From positions 124,001 through 188,000 of the forward strand of contig JAFSBY010000040.1 in assembly GCA_017437045.1 (NCBI GenBank): DNA of 64,000 nt, read 5' to 3'. Under the pieces are notes generated by a model, which had not been told where the DNA came from, did no database searches, and was given only the letters and a program-made list of their open reading frames with translations. How positions within the stretch are numbered: the stretch's first letter is position 1; every line of letters begins with the position of its first letter. The translations under genes and the position numbers were made by a program. Positions 51,600 to 58,084 of the stretch are shown here, in pieces. The DNA is from Alistipes sp. GTDB lineage: Bacteria > Bacteroidota > Bacteroidia > Bacteroidales > Rikenellaceae.

Positions 51600-53054
51600 T
51601 TATTCCTCCTCCTCTTTCTCATCATCTTCGTCGTCGGGCTCGTCGGCAGCGAGAGCAGCAGCGGCTGCCTCCTGCTTTTGCTTGAGCTTATTGGTCGTCT
51701 CCTTGGCTTGCTGCTCGGCCTGTTTTGCCGCTTGTTCAGCCTGTTGAGCCGCGTTTTGGGCCGCCTGCTCGGCGTTTTGCACAGCCTGCTCGGCGTTTTG
51801 GGCGGCCTGCTGAACAGCCTGCTCGGCATTTTGTACAGCCTGCTCGGCCTCCGACGCGGCCTTCGACGCAGCCTCCGAGGCGTTCGTGACGGCTTGCTCC
51901 ACCATTTGCTGGGCATCCGGCATGGCCGGCTTCTCCTCTTCGGTAGTGCCCTCCATGGCTTTCGGAGTGCCTTTGGCCGATTTGCTCTGTCCTCGCGATG
52001 GTGAGCCGGTGAACTCCTTCTTGATATCGGATTTACTCAAGCGGGTATAGAGGTAGAAACCGCCACCGCCACACAGCAGGGCCATGAGCAGAATCAAGAG
52101 CCAGATCATCGGATTGGACTGCGGCTTCGCGGGCTTCGTGGGCTGCTTCGTCGGGGCAGCCTTCGTCGGGGCAGCCTTCGGACGTACGGTCGGACGGGCG
52201 GCCGGACGGGGCGAGGGCGAACCATACATCACCGCGATGCGCTCCGGTTGGGGGGCGGACAGCTCGAGCACCTCGGGCGTGCCAATCACCTCGTCGATGC
52301 GCACCAAGACGGCCGTGTGGTTGTCGTGGTTTTGCTCCGTGACGCGGATCAGCATGTCGGCCTTCTGCGCCAGGTTGCCCGTCTTTTCGGAGAAGATATA
52401 TTGCAGATTCTCATCCTCCATCTGCTCCAAGATGCCATCCGAGCACATCAGGAAATAGTCGCCGGCAGCCAGGTCGCTCGTGTGGTAGATGTCGGCCTTC
52501 GGACGACGCTCCATGTTGGGCTGCATGGCTCGCGTGATGACATTCTTATGGGGCGAGGTCTTGGCCTCCTCGGGCGTAAGCTCCCCGACGCGCACCAGGT
52601 CATTGACCAACGAGTGGTCGGTGGTTTGGAACAGAATGCGGGTCTCGGCAGCCGTAGCACCCGAGCGGATATGATAGACGCGGCTGTCGCCGATATGGGC
52701 GATGGTGCAACCTCCGCTGTGGAACTTCAGGAAGGTCATCGTCGTGCCCATCTTCTTGGCTGCGCCATTATCTTTGCTGTCGAGGGCATCGAATGCCTCG
52801 GAGAGGGCTTCGCGGAACTGATCGTCCGTAAAGGGGCCCTCGGCATTGGGCACATGGGCCAAGATGGCGTGTCCCATCGCCTCGGCTACGGTGCTGCTGG
52901 CTATATCGCCCGCATCGTGGCCGCCCATGCCGTCGCAGAGGACAAAGAGACGGTCCTCGGCCGTGATCTTGCCATAGGGCGGGAAGATCGAATCCTCTTG
53001 GCGGGCACGCTGCCCCAGCTCCCAGATGTTACAGGCCTGTAATTTTAATTTCAT
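51600..53054 (-). CDS. PP2C-type Ser/Thr phosphatase with membrane anchor and coiled coil
   Basis: A 484-residue protein. PP2C domain (about 1-250): RQEDS, CDGMGGHDAGDIAS, GTTMTFL, AHIGDSRVYH, TTDHSLV, MCSDGI and DNHTAVLVRI supply the metal-binding Asp set. A Pro/Lys/Thr linker (275-310), transmembrane helix (about 313-336) and an Ala/Gln/Glu coiled coil of short repeats (EQAVQNA-type, about 380-450) follow, ending in an acidic tail (DEPDDEDDEKEEEE). It would reverse the phosphorylation by STK2. The anchor and coiled coil parallel those of the kinase and could let the two proteins pair outside the membrane. Confidence 0.92.
   Translation of the reverse strand: MKLKLQACNIWELGQRARQEDSIFPPYGKITAEDRLFVLCDGMGGHDAGDIASSTVAEAMGHAILAHVPNAEGPFTDDQFREALSEAFDALDSKDNGAAKKMGTTMTFLKFHSGGCTIAHIGDSRVYHIRSGATAAETRILFQTTDHSLVNDLVRVGELTPEEAKTSPHKNVITRAMQPNMERRPKADIYHTSDLAAGDYFLMCSDGILEQMEDENLQYIFSEKTGNLAQKADMLIRVTEQNHDNHTAVLVRIDEVIGTPEVLELSAPQPERIAVMYGSPSPRPAARPTVRPKAAPTKAAPTKQPTKPAKPQSNPMIWLLILLMALLCGGGGFYLYTRLSKSDIKKEFTGSPSRGQSKSAKGTPKAMEGTTEEEKPAMPDAQQMVEQAVTNASEAASKAASEAEQAVQNAEQAVQQAAQNAEQAVQNAEQAAQNAAQQAEQAAKQAEQQAKETTNKLKQKQEAAAAALAADEPDDEDDEKEEEE
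51690..51900 (-). repeat. Degenerate 21-bp coding repeats in PP2C gene
   Basis: Repeated codons for the unit EQAVQNA and variants (EQAAQNA, EQAAKQA) encode the coiled coil. Such tracts can change length by slippage. Confidence 0.65.
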
Positions 53055-53078
53055 GGTAGTTGCAATTTTTGTGAATGG

Positions 53079-53663
53079 TTACAAACCGGTATGTGGCTCG
53101 TCGTTAATCTCGAACCGTAGCACCGTATCGGGCAGACGCAGGAGGTCGCCCGAGCGCAAGATGACGCAATCGCCAAATTCGAGGCGCACGTCATTGACAA
53201 AGGTAGCATTGCAACGCTCCTTGTAGAGCGAGGCGTAGTGCACCAACCCCTTGCCCGGCACCTCTTTGGCCTCGATGACCAGATGCTCGCGGCTCAAGCG
53301 GTTGCTCGAGACCACCTGGACGGTTGCCGACGAACCCTCGGCTTTGCGTCCGACGACGTTGCGACCCATCTGCAACGGATAGCGCTCGGCTGCGGCCGTC
53401 AGGGTCAGAAGATAGCCCAATTGGGTATTCTTCGTGCCCCCATAGTGGGTCGGGCCCTCGCCGCCGTATTGGGTGCGCTCGCTGCCGCCATACTGCGTGC
53501 CCGGCTCGGCCTCCTCGCGCACGCGTTTGTAGGCCGTGAAGGGAGATTTCTCCTTGCAGACAGGGCAGGTGATCGACTTTTGCTCAAGCCCCGGGATGTT
53601 ACTGTTGAGCTTGAGCGTCACACCGCAATGGGGACACTTGATCTTTATGATTGATTCTTCCAT
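53079..53663 (-). CDS. Zinc-ribbon FHA domain protein
   Basis: A 194-residue soluble protein. N-terminal zinc ribbon (CPHC about 10-13, CPVC about 34-37), a linker with a TQYGG-like unit in four versions (TQYGG, TQYGG, THYGG, TQLGY; about 56-84) and a C-terminal FHA domain (about 97-185; MGRNVVGRKA, SNRLSREHLVIE, NATFVNDVRLEFGDCVILRSGDLLRL). FHA domains bind phosphothreonine. The Thr repeats before the FHA domain resemble the position of the phospho-switch in GarA/OdhI, so the protein may be a kinase substrate that folds back on itself. It lies between phosphatase and caspase genes. Confidence 0.9.
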   Translation of the reverse strand: MEESIIKIKCPHCGVTLKLNSNIPGLEQKSITCPVCKEKSPFTAYKRVREEAEPGTQYGGSERTQYGGEGPTHYGGTKNTQLGYLLTLTAAAERYPLQMGRNVVGRKAEGSSATVQVVSSNRLSREHLVIEAKEVPGKGLVHYASLYKERCNATFVNDVRLEFGDCVILRSGDLLRLPDTVLRFEINDEPHTGL

Positions 53664-53681
53664 GGTTTTCGTTTGTTAAAA

Positions 53682-54413
53682 TTACCACTGCATGACCGTC
53701 ATCGTGTGGGGGAAGTTGCCCCACATGACCGGATGTTGTTGGTCATCCGTGATCCGCACGACCTGGTTGTGTACATAGTCGAACAACTCGCGGGCCGTGA
53801 TGATGCGGTTCCGATTTTTGTCGGCACCACCGCGCAATCCTCGCTCCAGATAGGTCGTGAAGAAGCCATTCTTCATGCCGGGATTTTCGAGGGAGTACTC
53901 GTTGCTCCGCGATGAGAGAAAGAGCATCACATTGGCCCGTTTGGCAGCATTCACCTCGCTCTGTGACGAGCGTTGCTGTTGGCGAATCCTGCCCGAGAAG
54001 CAGGCATCGGCAAAGACCATCTTGTTGCGCGATTTGCTGCGCGCCATCGCTTTGCGAATCTCCTGGTAGCTCAATCCGCCATCATAGAGGGCAAAGGCCC
54101 CCGGATAGCCGTGGCCACTGAAGAAGAATACGACGATGTCATTGGGTCCTGCCACCGCATACAGGCGGTTCATCGCCGCACGCGTGGCGGCTACCGTCGC
54201 CCGCTGATTGAGCAGCTGGATCGACTCGACTCCGGTGTTGCGGTTGTAGAGCTGCGTGATGGTTTGTGCATCACGGGCCGGCAGTCTCAGGTCATTTTTT
54301 GTGCCCGGGTAATCGGCTATACCGACTGATACCAGGTACACCTTCGAGAAGGTGTACGCCGGTATCAGCAGGATAATGAGTAACAGAATCAGACGGCGAT
54401 TATACCATGTCAT
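53682..54413 (-). CDS. Exported caspase-like cysteine peptidase (C14)
   Basis: A 243-residue protein with an N-terminal signal or anchor (about 6-22, RRLILLLIILLIPAYTF) and a caspase p20-like domain: VYLVSVGIADYPG, catalytic His in VFFFSGHGYPG (about 96) and Cys in FADACFSGRIR (about 132), with the GLSYQEI segment between. The C-terminus (ITARELFDYV, HPVMWGNFP) fits the p10-like part. Both dyad residues are kept, so it is likely active, probably with Arg/Lys or other specificity unknown. It overlaps the acidic protein gene by 14 bp (start at MTWYNRR). Confidence 0.88.
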   Translation of the reverse strand: MTWYNRRLILLLIILLIPAYTFSKVYLVSVGIADYPGTKNDLRLPARDAQTITQLYNRNTGVESIQLLNQRATVAATRAAMNRLYAVAGPNDIVVFFFSGHGYPGAFALYDGGLSYQEIRKAMARSKSRNKMVFADACFSGRIRQQQRSSQSEVNAAKRANVMLFLSSRSNEYSLENPGMKNGFFTTYLERGLRGGADKNRNRIITARELFDYVHNQVVRITDDQQHPVMWGNFPHTMTVMQW

Positions 54414-55353
54414 AACCCGTGTCGGCATCGTTTACATAGTCGGGCTCACCCTCGTAGGAGGCATAGGTAGGATCCTCCACACCGGCTGCCGCAGCTACAT
54501 CGGCCACCGACAGGTTCTCCTCCGTGATATCCACGATCTCGTTGTCGCTGATCTCACCGTCGTGGTTGGCGTCGGCCACCAAGGCGTCGAACGTACCGTC
54601 GGTATCCACATCGATGAGCAGTACCTCCTCACCGTCCACCGTCACAGCACCTACCGTGCCCAGTTCCTCGTCGTGAACTACGCCCAGGATCTCCACCTCG
54701 GGATCAACTTCAGCTACGGGCTCCTCAATAGTGGGCTCCTCAACAACAGGCTCCTCAACGACAGGCTCCTCAACGACAGGCTCCTCTGCGGCAGGCTCCT
54801 CTGCGGCGGGCTCCTCTGCGGCAGGCTCCTCCGGCTGGGGCTCAACCACCTCACCATCGCCATCTACGGGCTGTACATCAGCCTCTGAGCGGTTATTCCA
54901 GTTGAAGTTGTCCTGATAAGCCTCACGCTCCTCGGCGGTCATATTGGCCCACTCGTCAGCCGTATAGGTGCCATAGACACCACCGCGCCACTCGAATGCA
55001 CCACCCGGGCCTACCTCTGCGCGTGCTGCGGCAAAGGCCTCGCCGAACGACATCTCGTCCGTTACGCCCGTAGCAACAGCCATTGCCTCCTGCGCCCACT
55101 CCGGAACTACCTCATCGACCATCTCCTCGGCCTCCTCGGTCAGCTCATCGATCATGGCCGTCGTACCAAACGAGGTCAAACCACCGATCAAAATACCGGC
55201 ACCTACGCCAAGGGCTACCTTACCGGCTACGCCACCCTTCTTGGGCTCCTCTTTTACCTCTTCGGCGGCCTGCTCCTGCAGCTGCTCGGGGGCCTCATTG
55301 ACTGCCTGGTTCTCCATGCGCTCGTTGTCGTAAATAGTCTCTTCAGTTTTCAT
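54400..55353 (-). CDS. Acidic membrane protein with EEP repeats and EF-hand-like loop
   Basis: A 317-residue protein, first gene of the operon. N-terminal 38 residues are acidic and end in KK; a Gly-rich transmembrane helix follows (about 41-66). Next come a conserved-looking block (about 105-150; FGEAFAAARAEVGPGGAFEWRGGVYGTY), a tandem five-residue repeat (EEPAA/EEPVV, about 170-215) and a C-terminal region with DANHDGEISDNE, a good EF-hand calcium loop, preceded by a second Asp-rich loop (DVDTDGTFD). Charge suggests a cytoplasmic N-terminus and periplasmic C-terminus. I know no function. The repeat tract may vary in length. Confidence 0.8.
   Translation of the reverse strand: MKTEETIYDNERMENQAVNEAPEQLQEQAAEEVKEEPKKGGVAGKVALGVGAGILIGGLTSFGTTAMIDELTEEAEEMVDEVVPEWAQEAMAVATGVTDEMSFGEAFAAARAEVGPGGAFEWRGGVYGTYTADEWANMTAEEREAYQDNFNWNNRSEADVQPVDGDGEVVEPQPEEPAAEEPAAEEPAAEEPVVEEPVVEEPVVEEPTIEEPVAEVDPEVEILGVVHDEELGTVGAVTVDGEEVLLIDVDTDGTFDALVADANHDGEISDNEIVDITEENLSVADVAAAAGVEDPTYASYEGEPDYVNDADTGYDMV
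54718..54840 (-). repeat. 15-bp tandem coding repeat (EEPxx)
   Basis: About eight units of a 15-bp sequence (GGCTCCTCnnnnnnn on the plus strand) encode EEPAA/EEPVV/EEPTI. The three EEPAA and three EEPVV units are nearly identical in DNA, a sign of recent expansion. Confidence 0.82.
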
Positions 55354-55405
55354 AGTTGTAAAATTTTAAGGTTATTAAATTGTGTTTATTTCCTGTTTCC
55401 GAAAG

Positions 55406-55413
55406 CAAAGATA
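55406..55413 (-). promoter_or_regulatory. -7 box of the kinase-phosphatase-caspase operon
   Basis: TATCTTTG on the minus strand, 52 bp before the ATG at 55353. The -33 element is weak, so an activator may be needed. Confidence 0.55.
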
Positions 55414-55550
55414 GGGGGTAAATCTCCGTTTTCCTAACATTTTTGGCCATTTTACACAAAACCCCCGGATTAATGTATGAAATTGCTCGTCAGCAAAGGA
55501 TCTTTGTTTTTCCCCATCCCTACGTACGCGTACGCGCGTGAGTGCATCCC

Positions 55551-55586
55551 TATAAAAACATAAGCGCGACCCGAAAAGGTCGCGCT
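55551..55586 (-). terminator. Terminator after FHA-like/zinc-ribbon gene (GCGCGACC hairpin)
   Basis: A 9-bp stem (55563-55571 with 55578-55586), loop of 6; T-rich run on the minus strand. It separates the upstream gene from the operon starting at 55413. Same stem core as after STK1 and STK2. Confidence 0.82.
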
Positions 55587-55683
55587 CAAGGGTGTTATGC
55601 AAGAAGGCCTCCGCTTAAAATGTGGCGACGATACTTCTCATTCTGAAGTAGTGCTCCAATCGGCAGGTGTGACGTGGCGCAGA

Positions 55684-56454
55684 CTATTTCTCGTTGTACT
55701 TACATTTGCAATAAGGGCAGGTGTCGGCTTGAGCCATCAGGCGGTAGGATTGATACCCCTTGAATCGACCACATTTGGGGTTCGGGCAGATGTACCGACG
55801 CTCGAAATCCTCCTTGATACGCTCGCGCTCGGCAATGCTATCATCCGATTTGGTCTTATAAAAACCATAGAGCATAACGGCCAAACTGAGCACGGTGAAG
55901 ATCACGGCATAGGGACGGATCGCATCGCCACCAAGCGTTGTCACCAAACCACCAATCAAGGTGGGGACCATCGTTAAACGAGCCAGCAAACCGGTGTTGC
56001 GCTGCCGATACTGAATCTCCAACTCCTTCTTGTGGTAGTCGTCCCACACCTTCTCTAACGGTTTGATCGAAAACTCCTGCGGCGGGGGAGGAAGCGTGCC
56101 GACCAACTTTTTGGAGGCCTCCAAAACCTGCGTCAGATTGAGCGGATATTTGTCGCGCGAGAGGGCAATGTGGCTCGTCGGGTTGATCACTTTGGATTGA
56201 ATCTCCACGCCATTGACCCAGGTGACATTCTGCGGTTTGATGTTGGTAATCTTCATCACACCGGCCCCATCAATCTCGATTTTGCAGTGGGCAATCTCCT
56301 CGGCCGGTTGGCAACGGCTCACGCTGCCGGGGACGGACTGCACCTCACCGAGGAAGCCCGACTTGTATTGTCCAGCCAACTTCATGGCGATCTGCAAACG
56401 CCCGTTTTTAGGATCTTTTCCGATCAGAATGGTTTGATTTTTTAAGGTCTCCAT
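55684..56454 (-). CDS. FHA-like membrane protein with C-terminal zinc ribbon
   Basis: A 256-residue protein. Residues 1-105 look like a divergent FHA fold (QTILIGKDPKNGRLQIA, IKPQNVTWVNGVEI, ISHIALS-like strand). A helical linker, two transmembrane helices (about 150-168 and 172-190) and a C-terminal zinc ribbon (CPNPKCGRF about 218, CPYCKCKYNEK about 246) follow. The FHA call is tentative because the Ser/His phospho-binding pair is not clear. Its place, transcription direction and shared terminator suggest it belongs with the kinase operon. Confidence 0.7.
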   Translation of the reverse strand: METLKNQTILIGKDPKNGRLQIAMKLAGQYKSGFLGEVQSVPGSVSRCQPAEEIAHCKIEIDGAGVMKITNIKPQNVTWVNGVEIQSKVINPTSHIALSRDKYPLNLTQVLEASKKLVGTLPPPPQEFSIKPLEKVWDDYHKKELEIQYRQRNTGLLARLTMVPTLIGGLVTTLGGDAIRPYAVIFTVLSLAVMLYGFYKTKSDDSIAERERIKEDFERRYICPNPKCGRFKGYQSYRLMAQADTCPYCKCKYNEK

Positions 56455-56556
56455 GCTTTTTTTAGAGGGTTAAAGGTCGCAAGAAACGACATCACACCCT
56501 CCTCCCGATTCCGTGGGCGGATCGTCGAAAGGAGAACTGCAACGCGATTCTTTATG

Positions 56557-56564
56557 CAAATATA
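56557..56564 (-). promoter_or_regulatory. -7 box before FHA-like gene
   Basis: TATATTTG on the minus strand, about 100 bp before the ATG at 56454. No clear -33 element. Confidence 0.4.
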
Positions 56565-56659
56565 ACAAGAAAATTGCTTCTTTCCACCTTTTTGTCGGCT
56601 AATTTGGTGCGGATGGATGCTTTTCGGTTTTTTCGGCACTCTTCGAGGGGCGGCAGGCG

Positions 56660-56690
56660 TTGGAAATCTCGGATCGAAACACTACCTTTG
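56660..56690 (+). promoter_or_regulatory. Promoter of radical SAM gene
   Basis: TTG at 56660-56662, 20 bp, TACCTTTG at 56683-56690; ATG at 56721. Confidence 0.65.
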
Positions 56691-56720
56691 GGGCAGAAAA
56701 ACCGCTAAAAAAGAGAATCC

Positions 56721-57494
56721 ATGACAGCCCTGTTTGAAGAGGTGATTTTTGGTCCCGTGCGCTCGCGCCGTTTGGGCGTTTCGTTGGGGGTGAATCTGCT
56801 CCCGATTCACGCCAAGCTCTGTTCGTTCGACTGCATCTACTGCGAGTGCGGCTGGAATGCCGAGCGGCGCGGTCAGATGCGTTTCAACAGCCGCGAAGAG
56901 GTCCGCGAAGCGTTGGCTGCCAAGCTGATGCAGATGCAGGCCGAAGGCGTGTTGCCCGACGTGATCACCTTTGCCGGCAATGGTGAGCCGACGCTCCATC
57001 CCGATTTTGAGGCGGTGATCGACGATACGATCGCCTTGCGCGATCGCTTTGCCCCCTCGGCCAAGATCTCGGTGTTGTCCAACGCCACACAACTCCACCG
57101 CGCCGAGGTGGTGCGTGCCCTGCGACGCGTCGATAACAACATCCTGAAACTCGATTCAGCCTTTGATGAGACGGTGCGACGGATCAATCGTCCGCAGCAG
57201 GCCTCCTACTCGGTTGCTCGCCTGGTCGAACAGCTCGGCTGCTTTGAGGGGGCTTTCATCCTTCAGACGATGTTTCTGCGGGGTTGTTGCGAGGGGGAGC
57301 CGATCGACAATACGACGCCTGCCGAGGTGGCAGCCTGGCTTGACATTGTTGCCAAACTGCACCCACGGCAGGTGATGGTCTATTCGATTGATCGGGATAC
57401 GCCATGCCAAACCTTAGAGCGCGTCTCGCGCGAAGAGTTGCAACAGATCGCCGCGCAGGTCGAGGCGCTCGGTGTTGCCTGCTCGGTCGCCTAA
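56721..57494 (+). CDS. Radical SAM protein of the wyosine-related group
   Basis: A 257-residue radical SAM protein with the cluster motif CSFDCIYCECGW (about 34-45) after FGPVRSRRLGVSLGVNLLP, then FAGNGEPTLHPDF and VLSNATQLHR. This is the COG0731-like group, distant relatives of TYW1; the bacterial reaction is not known. It converges with the lipocalin gene, overlapping it by 4 bp. Confidence 0.88.
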   Translation: MTALFEEVIFGPVRSRRLGVSLGVNLLPIHAKLCSFDCIYCECGWNAERRGQMRFNSREEVREALAAKLMQMQAEGVLPDVITFAGNGEPTLHPDFEAVIDDTIALRDRFAPSAKISVLSNATQLHRAEVVRALRRVDNNILKLDSAFDETVRRINRPQQASYSVARLVEQLGCFEGAFILQTMFLRGCCEGEPIDNTTPAEVAAWLDIVAKLHPRQVMVYSIDRDTPCQTLERVSREELQQIAAQVEALGVACSVA

Positions 57495-58021
57495 TGGGTT
57501 GGCATCGGGCGGTTCCAGATCAGTTTTGAGGTCGAATAACCCCGCTGTTGTGCCAATCGCAGGATGTAATTGAGTGTCTGCATGTCGAGGTGTGGCGTAC
57601 GCGACAGAATCCAAAGATAGTTGGGCGATTTACTGCCGATTAAGGCCCACTCGTAGTTCTCATCCAGCTCTAAAATGTTGTAATCGGAGTAGAAGAAGAG
57701 GAAAAACGACACCCGCAGCCGACCCGGTTGGTCGGTCAGCTTGGCCTTGCCACGAGCTACCTTCTCCTTGCCTGTACGGCGGTCGATGCCACGATTGACC
57801 ACCTCGATCTTCCCGTTGGGAAGCAACGTGTAATCAGTCTCGACCGACTCTAAATTCCGCTCAAAGGAGTGGTCATAGCGGGCAATCTCATACCAATGGC
57901 CCAAAAAACGGTTCAGATCGAGCGTCGGAACGGTCTGACGATCGAGCGTGGGGGCTGCCGATGCAGATAGTACACAGCTCACGAGCAGCACAACGGTCAA
58001 AGTAATCAGGATATATTTCAT
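57491..58021 (-). CDS. Lipocalin family protein (Blc-like)
   Basis: A 176-residue exported protein: signal peptide (about 1-22; VVLLVSCVLSASA, with a possible lipobox Cys16), then one lipocalin barrel. GxW motif in FLGHWYEIARYDHSFER, C-terminal SRTPHLDMQTLNYIL. Blc proteins bind lysophospholipids or fatty acids and aid membrane maintenance. Lipoprotein status is uncertain because the lipobox is not ideal. Confidence 0.9.
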   Translation of the reverse strand: MKYILITLTVVLLVSCVLSASAAPTLDRQTVPTLDLNRFLGHWYEIARYDHSFERNLESVETDYTLLPNGKIEVVNRGIDRRTGKEKVARGKAKLTDQPGRLRVSFFLFFYSDYNILELDENYEWALIGSKSPNYLWILSRTPHLDMQTLNYILRLAQQRGYSTSKLIWNRPMPTH

Positions 58022-58084
58022 AGCGAGCTATCCTCCGCACAGACCGTGCCATAGCTCACGAAAGGCCTCTTTGACGAGATGGAT

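Larger units (their letters stand above)
55354..55683. other. Intergenic region between two signalling units
   Basis: It holds the -7 box at 55406-55413 and the terminator at 55551-55586. No further gene seen. Confidence 0.6.

Noticed and set aside
49495-56564. Type VI secretion link of the kinase/PP2C/FHA cluster
   Set aside because: No Tss, VgrG, Hcp or similar genes occur anywhere in the window.
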